Assembly (NCBI RefSeq): GCF_008364625.2
Contig: NZ_CP126604.1
Span: 3,720,001-3,784,000 of the forward strand
Length of the DNA stretch: 64,000 nucleotides
Origin: Enterobacter dykesii
Lineage (GTDB): Bacteria > Pseudomonadota > Gammaproteobacteria > Enterobacterales > Enterobacteriaceae
Direction: 5' to 3'
Both the position numbers and the translations under genes were made by a program. The notes beneath the pieces are model-generated. The model was not told the origin of the DNA. It searched no databases and saw nothing but the letters and a program-made list of their open reading frames with translations. The number at the start of each line of letters is the position of its first letter. The first letter of the stretch is position 1. Positions 33,432 to 43,409 of the stretch are shown in pieces.

Positions 33432-35423
33432 TTACAGCAGTTCTTTCGCTTTCGCGACAACATTCTCAACGGTGAAGCCGAACTCTTCGAACAGCTGTTC
33501 TGCAGGAGCAGATTCACCGAAGGTGGTCATACCGACGATAGCGCCGTTCAGGCCCACGTATTTGAACCAGTAGTCAGCGATACCCGCTTCCACTGCCACG
33601 CGAGCGGAAACCGCTTTAGGCAGCACGGATTCACGGTATGCGGCATCCTGTTTGTCGAACGCATCGGTTGACGGCATGGAGACCACGCGCGCCTTCACGC
33701 CTTCGGCAGTCAGTTTTTCCCACGCTGCAACCGCCAGTTCAACTTCAGAACCGGTGGCGATAAAGATCAGCTCTGGCTGGCCCGCGCAATCTTTCAGCAC
33801 GTAACCACCGCGAGCGATGTTCGCCAACTGCTCAGGCGTACGCTCCTGCTGTGCCAGGTTCTGACGGGAGAGGATCAGCGCGGTTGGACCGTCCTGACGC
33901 TCAACGCCGTATTTCCACGCCACTGCGGATTCCACCTGGTCACATGGACGCCATGTGCTCATGTTCGGCGTCACGCGCAGGGAAGCCACCTGCTCTACCG
34001 GCTGGTGAGTTGGACCATCTTCGCCCAGACCGATGGAGTCGTGGGTGTAGACCATCACCTGACGCTGTTTCATCAGCGCGGCCATACGCACGGCGTTACG
34101 TGCATATTCGACAAACATCAGGAAGGTAGAGGTGTACGGCAGGAAACCGCCGTGCAGGGAGATACCGTTGGCAATCGCGGTCATACCGAATTCACGTACA
34201 CCGTAATGGATGTAGTTACCGGCATTATCTTCGTTGATTGGCTTAGAACCAGACCACAGGGTCAGGTTAGATGGCGCCAGGTCAGCGGAGCCGCCCAGGA
34301 ATTCTGGAAGCCAAGGGCCGAACGCTTCAATCGCATTCTGAGACGCTTTACGGCTCGCGATTTTAGACGGGTTCGCCTGCAGCTTAGCGATGAACTCGTT
34401 CGCTTTCGCGTCGAAGTCAGACGGCATATCACCTTTCATACGACGGGTGAATTCAGCCGCTTCCTGCGGGAACGCTTTCGCATAGGCAGCGAACTTCTCG
34501 TTCCAGGCCGCTTCTTTCGCCTGGCCTACTTCTTTTGCATCCCACTGAGCGTAGATCTCAGATGGGATTTCGAATGCAGGGTGTTTCCAGCCCAGCGCTT
34601 CGCGGGTCAGTGCGATTTCCGCATCGCCCAACGGCGCACCGTGGGAGTCGTGAGTACCCGCTTTGTTCGGCGAACCGAAGCCGATGATGGTTTTGCACAT
34701 CAGCAGGGACGGCTTGTCCGTCACCGCGCGCGCTTCTTCTACTGCACGTTTAATCGAGTCAGCATCGTGGCCATCAACGCCACGCACAACGTGCCAGCCG
34801 TAGGCTTCGAAACGTTTAGCGGTGTCGTCGGTGAACCAGCCTTCAACGTGACCGTCGATGGAGATACCGTTGTCGTCATAGAACGCAACCAGTTTGCCCA
34901 GCTTCAGGGTACCTGCCAGGGAGCACACTTCGTGAGAAATGCCTTCCATCATGCAGCCGTCGCCCATGAACGCATAGGTGAAGTGGTCAACGATGTCGTG
35001 ACCAGGACGGTTGAACTGCGCCGCCAGCGTCTTCTCAGCAATCGCCATACCCACAGCGTTAGCAATACCCTGACCCAGCGGACCGGTGGTGGTTTCTACG
35101 CCAGCGGTGTAGCCCACTTCCGGGTGACCTGGAGTTTTGGAGTGCAGCTGACGGAAGTTTTTCAGCTCTTCGATAGGCAGATCGTAGCCGGTGAGGTGCA
35201 GCAGGCTATAGATCAGCATAGAGCCGTGGCCGTTAGACAGTACGAAACGGTCGCGGTCAGCCCATGACGGGTTCTGCGGGTTGTGGTTCAGGAAATCGCG
35301 CCACAGGACTTCGGCGATATCAGCCATACCCATAGGGGCCCCTGGGTGGCCGGATTTGGCTTTCTGTACTGCGTCCATGCTCAGCGCACGAATAGCATTA
35401 GCAAGCTCTTTACGTGAGGACAT
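33432..35423 (-). CDS. tktA: Transketolase A
   Basis: Thiamine-diphosphate enzyme of the non-oxidative pentose phosphate pathway. 663 residues from the ATG at 35423 ([20 protein letters not shown]); a 49-codon upstream extension in frame overlaps the promoter region and is not coding by comparison with the family. The ThDP/Mg motif GDGCMMEG starts near residue 154 and ends in [11 protein letters not shown]; the catalytic [11 protein letters not shown] block is near residue 410. The cmtAB and yggCDFP genes that separate tktA from epd in E. coli K-12 are absent. Confidence 0.97.
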   Translation of the reverse strand: MSSRKELANAIRALSMDAVQKAKSGHPGAPMGMADIAEVLWRDFLNHNPQNPSWADRDRFVLSNGHGSMLIYSLLHLTGYDLPIEELKNFRQLHSKTPGHPEVGYTAGVETTTGPLGQGIANAVGMAIAEKTLAAQFNRPGHDIVDHFTYAFMGDGCMMEGISHEVCSLAGTLKLGKLVAFYDDNGISIDGHVEGWFTDDTAKRFEAYGWHVVRGVDGHDADSIKRAVEEARAVTDKPSLLMCKTIIGFGSPNKAGTHDSHGAPLGDAEIALTREALGWKHPAFEIPSEIYAQWDAKEVGQAKEAAWNEKFAAYAKAFPQEAAEFTRRMKGDMPSDFDAKANEFIAKLQANPSKIASRKASQNAIEAFGPWLPEFLGGSADLAPSNLTLWSGSKPINEDNAGNYIHYGVREFGMTAIANGISLHGGFLPYTSTFLMFVEYARNAVRMAALMKQRQVMVYTHDSIGLGEDGPTHQPVEQVASLRVTPNMSTWRPCDQVESAVAWKYGVERQDGPTALILSRQNLAQQERTPEQLANIARGGYVLKDCAGQPELIFIATGSEVELAVAAWEKLTAEGVKARVVSMPSTDAFDKQDAAYRESVLPKAVSARVAVEAGIADYWFKYVGLNGAIVGMTTFGESAPAEQLFEEFGFTVENVVAKAKELL

Positions 35424-35695
35424 TTTAACTCCAGATCGGACTGTTAAAGGCCATGCCCTTGACGACAGCGCGTTTTGGGCTACGCCGGAAAAAAGTGCCA
35501 ACAATGTAACCCAAGCGGCATGCCATGTACATGGACCATTCTTTTGCAGCTTAAGAAATCTCTGGATCATGCTCGCATGTTGCGCAATCTGCTCGCCCGG
35601 CCCTGCAGATATTCCTTATACTTAGCCCGACACCGGCTTCGCTGACGGTGCCCTTTTCGGATTTTATTCAGTTTAACGAGTACGGAAGCAACCTC

Positions 35696-36454
35696 ATGAA
35701 AATGCGTGCAATAGTGCTGGCCCTGGGTACAACGCTCCTGCTGAGCGGCTGTCAGAATATGGATTCTAACGGTCTGATGACGTCAGGCGCAGAGGCCTTT
35801 CAGGCCTATTCCCTGAGCGATGCGCAGGTGAAAGCGCTGAGCGACCAGGCCTGTAAAGATATGGACGGAAAAGCCACGCTTGCGCCGGATAACAGTACCT
35901 ACACGCAGCGTCTGAATAAGATTGCTTCCGCGCTGGGCGACAACATTAACGGCCAGCCGGTGAACTACAAGGTGTACATGGCGAAAGACGTGAACGCCTT
36001 CGCGATGGCGAACGGCTGTATCCGCGTCTATAGCGGGCTGATGGACATGATGACCGACAACGAAGTGGAAGCGGTGATCGGCCACGAAATGGGCCACGTT
36101 GCCCTGGGCCACGTGAAGAAAGGGATGCAGGTTGCCCTGGGCACCAACGCCATCCGCGCAGCGGCGGCCTCTGCGGGCGGTATCGTTGGCAGCCTGTCGC
36201 AGTCACAGCTTGGCGACGTGGGTGAAAAACTGGTTAACTCTCAGTTCTCACAGCGTCAGGAGTCCGAGGCGGATGACTACTCCTACGATCTGTTGCGCAA
36301 ACGCGGCATTAATCCATCAGGTTTAGCCACCAGCTTCGAAAAGCTGGCCAAGCTGGAAGCCGGACGCCAAAGCTCCATGTTTGACGATCACCCTGCCTCA
36401 GAAGCGCGCGCACAGCATATTCGCGACCGTATGGCCGCAGACGGAATTAAATAA
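35696..36454 (+). CDS. loiP: Metalloprotease lipoprotein LoiP
   Basis: Outer-membrane M48-family metalloprotease (YggG) that partners BepA. 252 residues from the ATG at 35696. Lipoprotein signal ends in LLSGC with lipidated C19. The zinc site is VIGHEMGHVALGH (HExxH) near residue 130 with a downstream EAD glutamate (SEADDYSYD). Divergent from tktA; a possible -10 (TATACT, 35617-35622) precedes it. Confidence 0.95.
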   Translation: MKMRAIVLALGTTLLLSGCQNMDSNGLMTSGAEAFQAYSLSDAQVKALSDQACKDMDGKATLAPDNSTYTQRLNKIASALGDNINGQPVNYKVYMAKDVNAFAMANGCIRVYSGLMDMMTDNEVEAVIGHEMGHVALGHVKKGMQVALGTNAIRAAAASAGGIVGSLSQSQLGDVGEKLVNSQFSQRQESEADDYSYDLLRKRGINPSGLATSFEKLAKLEAGRQSSMFDDHPASEARAQHIRDRMAADGIK

Positions 36455-36462
36455 TTTCAGAA

Positions 36463-36485
36463 GGAGGCAGTTTTGCCTCCTTTTT
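36463..36485 (+). terminator. loiP terminator
   Basis: GGAGGCA-GTT-TTGCCTCC followed by five T, starting 8 bases after the loiP stop. Confidence 0.88.
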
Positions 36486-36663
36486 ATTTCGCATGAATTG
36501 TTAACTTAACAGCACGTATCGATAACACCCCTGAAAGCCCCGCCAAATCTGCCCTATCGCATTGAAATGTCTGGTCACATAATTATTGCAAAGGTCTCTT
36601 TTTCCGGTAATTATCCCCCCGCAGTTATTCAAATTACTATATCCAGACAGAGACGTTCCCTCC

Positions 36664-37932
36664 GTGAAAAAAGAATTATCATTAATTGCTTTAAGCTTAT
36701 TTGCCGCATTACCTGCCGCTGCAAGCCAGCAATCCGACAGCCAGGGTTTTATTGACGACAGCCATCTGGACCTGTTTTTACGCAATGCGTATATCAGCCG
36801 CGATTACCATCAGGGCCAGCAGGACAAAGCCGAATGGGGTCAGGGGATCATTGCCACGTTTGCATCCGGCTATACCGAAGGGCTGGTAGGCTTTGGCGTG
36901 GACGGTATTGCTCAATACGGCGTGCGCCTGGACGGCGGCCGTGGCAAGATCGGCGCGGGCGGCATCGACTTCTTTAAGCAGGAAGATGACGGCCGGGCAA
37001 AATCCGATCTGGCAAAGTTTGGCGCCACCGCCAAAATGCGCATCTCGAATACCGTACTGAGCTACGGGAATCAGCGTCCTGAGCTGCCTATCATCAATGC
37101 CGACAGCTCTCGCCTGCTGTTTGAAAGCTACACCGGCACCATGCTGACCTCGAAAGAGATCGACGGTCTGGAAGTCAAGGCAGGTTACTTCACTGACGAA
37201 CAGCGTAAAAGCGATGACCGCCACGACAGCGGGCTGAAGAGCCTCTCCTTCGGCGGTGCGAGCTATCAGTTTAACGACCAGTTCAGCGGCGCGCTGTACG
37301 CCTCTCATAATGAAGAGGTGATGAACAAGCAGTACCTGGGCATGAACTTCAAACAGCCTTTCAGCACCGGGCAGCAGCTGGTGCTCGACTTCAACGGCTA
37401 TAACTCCCGACTGGACCAGGGTTACGCGGACAGCCTCGACACGGGCCGCAGCAACACCATCTGGAGCCTGGCGGCGAGCTACATCTGGGACATTCACACG
37501 TTCAAAGTGGCGTACCAGCAGAGCAGCGGCAGCACCGGCTACAACTACGGCGGCTATCGTGACAAGGGCGGTGTGGGTGACGGCGGAAACACCATCTGGC
37601 TGGCGAACTCCTACTGGTCTGATTTTAACGGCGAAGATGAACGTTCCTGGCAGGCATCCTACGGTCTGGACTTTGCCGGCCTTGGCTTACCGGGCCTGAG
37701 CTGGACCACCGCCTACGTGCGCGGCGATAACATCAAAACCTCTGAAACCAGCAACGGCAAAGAGCACGAGTGGTTTAACCAGATCCAGTACCAGGTACAG
37801 GATGGTCCGGCGAAGGATCTGAAGCTGAAACTGCGTTACTCCGTCCTGCGCGTATCGAGCAACGCCAGCGAGTACAACGTGGGCGGGGACGAGATCCGCG
37901 CTTACGTGGAATACCCGTTTAACGTGTTCTAA
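36664..37932 (+). CDS. OprD-family outer-membrane porin
   Basis: 422 residues from a GTG at 36664, which gives a normal Sec signal (MKKELSLIALSLFAALPAAAS); the ATG at 36586 would place 26 extra residues ahead of it. The mature protein begins GFIDDSHLDLFLRNAYISRD, typical of OprD/ChiP-type substrate-specific porins, is rich in alternating beta strands and ends in the terminal Phe (VEYPFNVF) needed for BAM insertion. In Pseudomonas such porins carry basic amino acids, carboxylates or sugars; ChiP of E. coli carries chitosugars. The substrate here is unknown. It is inserted between loiP and speB, which are close neighbours in E. coli. Confidence 0.88.
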   Translation: MKKELSLIALSLFAALPAAASQQSDSQGFIDDSHLDLFLRNAYISRDYHQGQQDKAEWGQGIIATFASGYTEGLVGFGVDGIAQYGVRLDGGRGKIGAGGIDFFKQEDDGRAKSDLAKFGATAKMRISNTVLSYGNQRPELPIINADSSRLLFESYTGTMLTSKEIDGLEVKAGYFTDEQRKSDDRHDSGLKSLSFGGASYQFNDQFSGALYASHNEEVMNKQYLGMNFKQPFSTGQQLVLDFNGYNSRLDQGYADSLDTGRSNTIWSLAASYIWDIHTFKVAYQQSSGSTGYNYGGYRDKGGVGDGGNTIWLANSYWSDFNGEDERSWQASYGLDFAGLGLPGLSWTTAYVRGDNIKTSETSNGKEHEWFNQIQYQVQDGPAKDLKLKLRYSVLRVSSNASEYNVGGDEIRAYVEYPFNVF

Positions 37933-37938
37933 AGGCAA

Positions 37939-37968
37939 TAAAAAACCTCTCAATCGAGAGGTTTTTTT
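37939..37968. terminator. Bidirectional terminator between porin and speB
   Basis: AAAAAACCTCTC-AATC-GAGAGGTTTTTTT between convergent genes, with A- and T-runs on both sides. Confidence 0.9.
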
Positions 37969-37983
37969 CACGCCAGGCGAGGA

Positions 37984-38904
37984 TTACTCGCCTTTTTTAG
38001 CAGCCTGAATGTAGAGCATCTCCAGCGCCAGAGTCGCTGCGGCCAGCGCGGTGATCTCGGACTGGTCGTACGCAGGCGCCACTTCCACCACGTCCATTCC
38101 GACAATGTTCAGATCCTTCAGGCCGCGCACCAGCTTGATGGCACGATCTGAGGTCAAACCACCGATGACCGGCGTACCGGTGCCCGGTGCAAATGCCGGA
38201 TCCAGGCAGTCGATGTCGAAGGTCAGATACACAGGCATATCACCCACGATCTGCTTCACCTGAGCGATTATGTCGTCGACGCCGCGATCGTTAACCTGGC
38301 CCGCATCCAGCACGGTGAAACCGTTGTCTTTGTCGAACTCGGTGCGAATACCGATCTGCACGGAGTGGTTCGGGTCGATCAGACCTTCGTTCGGCGCGGT
38401 GAAGAACATGGTGCCGTGGTCAAACTCGCAGCCGTTCGCGTAGGTGTCGGTATGTGCATCGAAGTGCACCAGCGCCATTTTACCGAAGTGCTTCGCATGG
38501 GCGCGCAGCAGCGGCAGGGTCACGAAGTGGTCGCCGCCGAAGGAGAGCATGCGCTTACCGGCAGCCAGCAGCTTCTCGGCGTGCGCCTGCAGCTTCTCGC
38601 TCATCTCACGCGCGTCGCCGAAGGCGTACACCAGGTCACCGCAGTCCACCACGTTCAGGCGCTCGCGCATGTCGAAGTTCCACGGGAAGCGGTTATGCTC
38701 CCAGGCCAGGTTAGTGGAAACCTGACGGATCGCTGCCGGGCCGTGACGTCCCCCCGCGCGGCCAGATGTTGCCATATCGAAAGGCACGCCGGTGATCACC
38801 CAGTCAGCGTCGCTGTCGTACGGCTGGAAGTTCATTGGAAGGCGTAAAAAACCAAACGCGTTAGATACCAGAGAGTTATCGTACTGATGACCTAAAGTGC
38901 TCAT
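37984..38904 (-). CDS. speB: Agmatinase
   Basis: Mn-dependent ureohydrolase that turns agmatine into putrescine and urea. 306 residues. Metal ligands in [18 protein letters not shown] and [11 protein letters not shown] are intact. Works directly after SpeA, whose gene lies upstream on the same strand but is separated by a strong terminator-like hairpin. Confidence 0.97.
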   Translation of the reverse strand: MSTLGHQYDNSLVSNAFGFLRLPMNFQPYDSDADWVITGVPFDMATSGRAGGRHGPAAIRQVSTNLAWEHNRFPWNFDMRERLNVVDCGDLVYAFGDAREMSEKLQAHAEKLLAAGKRMLSFGGDHFVTLPLLRAHAKHFGKMALVHFDAHTDTYANGCEFDHGTMFFTAPNEGLIDPNHSVQIGIRTEFDKDNGFTVLDAGQVNDRGVDDIIAQVKQIVGDMPVYLTFDIDCLDPAFAPGTGTPVIGGLTSDRAIKLVRGLKDLNIVGMDVVEVAPAYDQSEITALAAATLALEMLYIQAAKKGE

Positions 38905-38950
38905 GTCCTGACCTCTTTTAAAGTCGATACATTAAAAACAGATGAAAAAA

Positions 38951-38989
38951 AATCCCCTCCGCGTCGTTAAACCCGACGAGGAAGGGATT
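38951..38989 (-). terminator. Terminator between speA and speB
   Basis: On the minus strand AATCCCTTCCTCGTCG pairs (with small mismatches) with CGACGCGGAGGGGATT around a GGTTTAA loop and is followed by a run of eight T. It ends 47 bases before speB, so speB probably has its own promoter or depends on read-through. Confidence 0.8.
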
Positions 38990-39073
38990 GATTCGTAAAT
39001 CGCTTATTGGGACGAATTATCGCCGGTAATGCATACGGGTTCAAGTGAGTATAGGGCATTGTGCGGTCTGATG

Positions 39074-39106
39074 CCCTCACCCCGCCCCTCTCACACAGGG
39101 AGAGGG
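39074..39106. repeat. REP-like palindrome after speA
   Basis: CCCTCACCCCGCCCCTCTC, ACA, AGGGAGAGGG; imperfect stem (CCCTCTCAC). Directly downstream of the speA stop. Confidence 0.7.
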
Positions 39107-39114
39107 AGGTTTTC

Positions 39115-41091
39115 CTACTCGTCTTCCAGGTAGGTATACCCGTACAGACCCGCTTCAAACTCTTCCAGGAACTGCTGCTGGAGCGCATCGTCCAGCCCGG
39201 TATTTTTGACCTGGTCGCGGAACTGGGTGAGCAGTTTTTTCGGATCCAGCTGAACGTATTCCAGCATGTCCGCCACGGTATCCCCTTCATCGGACAGCTC
39301 GATTTCCACGTTGCCGTCAGGGAACACGAACACGTCCACCGCTTCGGTATCACCAAACAGGTTGTGCATGTTGCCGAGGATCTCCTGATACGCGCCGACC
39401 ATAAAGAAGCCCAGCATCGGCGGGTTCTCCGGGTCGTACTCAGGCATTGGCATCGTCGTTGCGATACCGTCACCGTCGACGTAGTGGTCGATGGCACCGT
39501 CGGAGTCACAGGTGATGTCCAGCAGCACCGCACGGCGTTCCGGGGCATGGTTCAGCCCTTCCAGCGGCAGAACAGGGAACAGCTGGTCGATACCCCAGGC
39601 ATCCGGCATCGACTGGAACAGCGAGAAGTTGACGTAAATCTTATCCGCCATACGCTCCTGCAGCTCGTCGATTATCGGACGGTGCGCGCGGTTGCTCGGG
39701 TCGAGCTGTTTCTGCACTTCATGGCACATGTTCAGGTAGAGCTGCTCCGCCCACGCGCGCTCCTGCAGGCTGAAGGTGCCTGAAGAATAACCCACGTGAA
39801 TATCGTGCAGGTCCATCTGGCTGTCGTGCAGCCATTCGCGCAGGGAACGACGCGTGCCCGGCTCGTGCATCTCCTGCCAGGTTTCCCACATGCTTTGCAG
39901 GGAACGCGGGGCATCGTCTGCCGGAGGCGTCGCTTCGCTGATTTCGCTACGCTCAACGCCGATGATGTTCGAGACCAGCACCGTATGGTGCGCTGTGACC
40001 GCGCGACCGGATTCGGTGATCACCGTCGGATGCGGCAGGCCGTTCTCTTCACAGGCATCGCCGATCGCCCAGATGATGTTGTTCGCGTATTCGTTCAGGC
40101 CGTAGTTTACAGAGCAGTCAGACTGCGAGCGGGTCCCTTCGTAGTCCACGCCGAGGCCGCCGCCCACGTCGAAGCACTGAATATTCACGCCAAGCTTGTG
40201 CAACTCAACGTAGAAACGCGCGGATTCACGCACGCCGGTGGCGATGTCGCGAATATTGGCCATCTGCGAGCCAAGGTGGAAGTGCAGCAGCTGAATGCTG
40301 TCCAGACGACCGCGCTCGCGCAGGATTTCCACCAGCTGCAGCACCTGGTTTGCCGCCAGGCCGAACTTGGATTTCTCGCCGCCGGAGGACTGCCATTTAC
40401 CGGAACCTTGTGACGCCAGACGCGCACGCACGCCAAGGCGCGGCACCACGTTCAGACGTTCGGCCTCTTCCAGCACGATCGCGATTTCGGTCATCTTTTC
40501 GATAACCAGATAGACCTTGTGGCCCATCTTCTCGCCAATCAGCGCCAGACGAATGTATTCACGGTCTTTATAGCCATTACAGACGATCACTGAACGGGTC
40601 ATGCCCGCATGCGCCAGAACCGCCATCAACTCCGCTTTGGAGCCTGCTTCCAGGCCCAGCGGCTCGCCGGAGTGGATCAGGGATTCAATCACGCGGCGGT
40701 GCTGGTTCACCTTGATCGGGTAAACCAGGAAATAGTCGCCTTTATAGCCGTAGGATTCACGCGCGCGCTTGAACGCGGCGTTAATAGAACGCAGGCGATG
40801 TTGCAGGATCTGCGGGAAGCAGAACAGTGCAGGCAAACGCTGGCCCTGTGCTTCGCGGGCTTTTACCAGCTTGGCGAGATCCACGCGCGCTTCAGGGACG
40901 TCCGGATCCGGGCAGACGCTGATGTGGCCCAGTTCGTTAACGTCGTAGTAGTTATTGCCCCACCAGGCAATATTGTAAGTGCGCAGCATTTTGCTGGCTT
41001 CCTCGGAGCTCATCGCAACCTCCTGCATAGAACGTAGTACACCCTGTTCGCCCGCTGACGAAGGCGAAAAAGAAGACATGTCGTCAGACAT
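39115..41091 (-). CDS. speA: Biosynthetic arginine decarboxylase
   Basis: PLP-dependent decarboxylase converting arginine to agmatine, first step of the SpeA-SpeB route to putrescine. 658 residues as in E. coli from the ATG at 41091 (MSDDMSSF); four codons upstream in frame are not supported. The PLP lysine lies in [10 protein letters not shown] near residue 127, [10 protein letters not shown] near residue 310 binds phosphate, and DITCDSDGA carries the active-site Cys. Confidence 0.97.
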   Translation of the reverse strand: MSDDMSSFSPSSAGEQGVLRSMQEVAMSSEEASKMLRTYNIAWWGNNYYDVNELGHISVCPDPDVPEARVDLAKLVKAREAQGQRLPALFCFPQILQHRLRSINAAFKRARESYGYKGDYFLVYPIKVNQHRRVIESLIHSGEPLGLEAGSKAELMAVLAHAGMTRSVIVCNGYKDREYIRLALIGEKMGHKVYLVIEKMTEIAIVLEEAERLNVVPRLGVRARLASQGSGKWQSSGGEKSKFGLAANQVLQLVEILRERGRLDSIQLLHFHLGSQMANIRDIATGVRESARFYVELHKLGVNIQCFDVGGGLGVDYEGTRSQSDCSVNYGLNEYANNIIWAIGDACEENGLPHPTVITESGRAVTAHHTVLVSNIIGVERSEISEATPPADDAPRSLQSMWETWQEMHEPGTRRSLREWLHDSQMDLHDIHVGYSSGTFSLQERAWAEQLYLNMCHEVQKQLDPSNRAHRPIIDELQERMADKIYVNFSLFQSMPDAWGIDQLFPVLPLEGLNHAPERRAVLLDITCDSDGAIDHYVDGDGIATTMPMPEYDPENPPMLGFFMVGAYQEILGNMHNLFGDTEAVDVFVFPDGNVEIELSDEGDTVADMLEYVQLDPKKLLTQFRDQVKNTGLDDALQQQFLEEFEAGLYGYTYLEDE

Positions 41092-41099
41092 AGCGAACC

Positions 41100-41231
41100 T
41101 CAACTCTTTGTAATAAGTGTAAAACAGTTGACTACTATCGCAGCGTTATACGGCGATAACAACCCATAAACGGCTCCGTTTCCCAGCAGAGTATGCTGAA
41201 AACCAGACCGTGCGACCGGTTTCTTATTCAT
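41100..41231 (-). CDS. yqgB: Acid-stress-linked small protein YqgB
   Basis: 43-residue ORF directly upstream of speA on the same strand. The sequence [13 protein letters not shown]...[12 protein letters not shown] closely resembles the E. coli YqgB pattern (MKKKPVAQ at the start and IVVNCFTL at the end). Start 41231 chosen by that match. Its stop is 8 bases from the speA start, so translation may be coupled. Molecular role unknown; E. coli yqgB has been reported as acid-inducible. Confidence 0.85.
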   Translation of the reverse strand: MNKKPVARSGFQHTLLGNGAVYGLLSPYNAAIVVNCFTLITKS

Positions 41232-41306
41232 ATCATTGTAAAACACGTATCCGAACTCTGTATGACAAGGTTCGGCGAAACCACGAGAAAACTCTTGTAT
41301 TAACAA

Positions 41307-41894
41307 GAGCGCCCTTGTTCAGTTTTCACAAAGCGTGACCGGCCCTGGAATCCTGAGAAGCGCCGAGATGGGTATAACATCGGCAGGTTTGCAGACTAGA
41401 AATGCGGGTTGCGGGAATCAAATACGCGCCAGAACGGCTGCGCTGAATGTGCGGAAAACGATGGTTCATTATCTCGTATCACCTCCACGGCCGCCTCTGT
41501 TGAAACGGACCACAAGCCAAAGCTAAAAGTTCACTGCTTAACCCGGCTGGAAGTGGCGACACGATGAGTTCATCGAGCGCTTATTTTATATGAGCCGCGC
41601 GCCGCGTTTTATACCGAGAAGGGGGCTAAAAAGCAAAACAAAAATGCGCGAGCTGCCAGCAGCGTCAGGGAAAATTTCCAGCTGCCATTTCAACGCAGTG
41701 GGAGATGAATCAAAAAAAACTGGAAATCGGGCGAAGAAGTGACCTAAAATAGCCGTCCAGATGTTAATCCATCTATACTGATTAACACTCATACTGCCAG
41801 TGTCATAAACCTGCAGGCCTTGGTAGAATTATCTCCTTTGGCTATTCCGCACAGCAGCTTGAGCTAACCACATTCCTCTTAGGTGAAATAAAAC
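41307..41894. other. yqgB/speA-metK intergenic region with doubtful small ORFs
   Basis: 588 bases between yqgB and metK. Two short frames sit where E. coli annotations place yqgC and yqgD: 41335-41526 on the plus strand (63 codons) and 41586-41792 on the minus strand (68 codons, hydrophobic). Neither has a convincing ribosome site; the second overlaps the likely metK promoter and MetJ boxes. They are noted, not called as genes. Promoters of both speA and metK must lie here. Confidence 0.4.
41759..41774 (+). promoter_or_regulatory. Tandem MetJ-like boxes at the metK promoter
   Basis: Two adjacent 8-mers, AGATGTTA and ATCCATCT, each match the met-box AGACGTCT at 5 of 8 positions and are in exact 8-base phase, as MetJ dimers require. 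They run into a TATACT -10 (41774-41779), a classical repressor position. metK is a known MetJ target in E. coli. Confidence 0.55.
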
Positions 41895-43049
41895 ATGGCA
41901 AAACACCTGTTTACGTCCGAGTCCGTATCAGAAGGACATCCTGATAAAATTGCTGACCAAATCTCCGATGCGGTGCTGGATGCGATCCTGGCGCAGGATC
42001 CAAAAGCGCGCGTAGCGTGCGAAACCTATGTCAAAACCGGCATGGTTCTGGTTGGCGGTGAGATCACCACCAGCGCATGGGTTGATATCGAAGAGATCAC
42101 CCGTAACACGGTGCGTGAGATCGGCTATGTGCATTCTGATATGGGCTTTGATGCCAACTCCTGCGCGGTTCTGAGCGCGATTGGCAAACAGTCTCCAGAC
42201 ATCAACCAGGGCGTTGACCGTGCCGATCCGCTGGAACAGGGCGCGGGCGACCAGGGCCTGATGTTTGGCTATGCAACCAACGAAACCGACGTGCTGATGC
42301 CAGCACCGGTCACCTACGCACACCGTCTGGTGCAGCGTCAGGCTGAAGTGCGTAAAAACGGCACCCTGCCGTGGCTGCGCCCGGATGCGAAAAGCCAGGT
42401 CACCTTCCAGTATGACGACGGCAAAATCGTTGGGATTGACGCGGTAGTGCTTTCTACCCAGCATTCCGAAGATATCGATCAGAAATCCCTGCAGGAAGCA
42501 GTGATGGAAGAGATCATCAAGCCGGTTCTGCCGACCGAATGGCTGAGCTCTGCGACCAAATTCTTCATCAACCCAACCGGACGCTTCGTTATCGGCGGCC
42601 CAATGGGTGACTGCGGTCTGACCGGTCGCAAAATCATCGTTGATACCTACGGCGGCATGGCGCGCCACGGTGGCGGTGCGTTCTCCGGTAAAGATCCGTC
42701 TAAAGTTGACCGTTCTGCGGCGTACGCGGCGCGTTATGTGGCGAAAAACATCGTTGCTGCCGGTCTGGCTGATCGCTGTGAGATCCAGGTTTCCTATGCT
42801 ATCGGCGTAGCTGAGCCAACCTCCATCATGGTTGAAACCTTCGGTACTGAGAAAGTGCCTTCAGAACAGCTGACGCTGCTGGTGCGCGAGTTCTTCGACC
42901 TGCGTCCATACGGCCTGATTCAGATGCTGGATCTGCTGCACCCAATCTACAAAGAAACCGCGGCATACGGTCACTTTGGTCGTGAACATTTCCCATGGGA
43001 AAAAACCGACAAAGCCGCCCTGCTGCGTGAAGCTGCCGGTCTGAAGTAA
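41895..43049 (+). CDS. metK: S-adenosylmethionine synthase
   Basis: Makes AdoMet from methionine and ATP; essential. 384 residues. ATP-binding [15 protein letters not shown] near residue 115 and the [19 protein letters not shown] loop near residue 258 are intact, as is [11 protein letters not shown] at the N-terminus. Product AdoMet is the MetJ corepressor, fitting the upstream boxes. Confidence 0.98.
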   Translation: MAKHLFTSESVSEGHPDKIADQISDAVLDAILAQDPKARVACETYVKTGMVLVGGEITTSAWVDIEEITRNTVREIGYVHSDMGFDANSCAVLSAIGKQSPDINQGVDRADPLEQGAGDQGLMFGYATNETDVLMPAPVTYAHRLVQRQAEVRKNGTLPWLRPDAKSQVTFQYDDGKIVGIDAVVLSTQHSEDIDQKSLQEAVMEEIIKPVLPTEWLSSATKFFINPTGRFVIGGPMGDCGLTGRKIIVDTYGGMARHGGGAFSGKDPSKVDRSAAYAARYVAKNIVAAGLADRCEIQVSYAIGVAEPTSIMVETFGTEKVPSEQLTLLVREFFDLRPYGLIQMLDLLHPIYKETAAYGHFGREHFPWEKTDKAALLREAAGLK

Positions 43050-43070
43050 TAGACTGACATCTGCGTGATA

Positions 43071-43099
43071 AAAGGCCAGCCTTCGGGCTGGCCTTTTTT
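43071..43099 (+). terminator. metK terminator
   Basis: AAAGGCCAGC-CTTCG-GGCTGGCCTTTTTTT, 22 bases after the metK stop; UUCG-type tetraloop-like turn and a seven-T tail. Confidence 0.92.
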
Positions 43100-43310
43100 T
43101 GTCGGATGGCGACGCAAAGGTGCGCATATGGAACCGATTACACCGCACCGGATGCGTCTCGCTTTCAGAATATTCTCTTTGCATGATCGCCTTTCTTCTG
43201 CTGTTACATCGCCTTTCAGTTAAGTCTGAAATGTGTTCTTTCGCGATGCATATCACCTCGTTTACCTCTATATTTTCAAAGCTTTAATTATTTTTACGGT
43301 TGCGCGTTAG

Positions 43311-43326
43311 TGTAACCGATTACACC
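43311..43326. promoter_or_regulatory. GalR/GalS operator upstream of galP
   Basis: GTGTAACCGATTACAC, an almost perfect palindrome matching the gal operator consensus GTGKAANCGNTTNCAC. Only three bases upstream of the CRP site, as in the repressible galP promoter of E. coli. Confidence 0.88.
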
Positions 43327-43329
43327 TAT

Positions 43330-43345
43330 GTGATTAATCTCACAT
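43330..43345. promoter_or_regulatory. CRP site of the galP promoter
   Basis: TGTGA-TTAATC-TCACA matches the CRP consensus arms at all ten positions. With its centre at 43337.5 and the -10 TACCCT at 43367-43372, the geometry fits a class II site at about -41.5. Confidence 0.88.
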
Positions 43346-43409
43346 ATTTTTACGGGTCACTCACCTACCCTTTACATCAATAAAACTGATAACCCAACTG
43401 GAGGGCATA

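Larger units (their letters stand above)
43100..43409. other. metK-galP intergenic control region
   Basis: Carries the GalR-type operator and CRP site described below, then a TACCCT -10 (43367-43372) and a GGAGGGC ribosome site before galP. The stretch 43100-43300 has no recognisable gene; a 62-codon frame there has no support. Confidence 0.6.

Noticed and set aside
34005-35267. 420-codon open frame opposite tktA
   Set aside because: Antisense shadow of transketolase with no family resemblance.
43099-43287. 62-codon frame between metK and galP
   Set aside because: Starts inside the metK terminator tail and shows no resemblance to any family I recognise.
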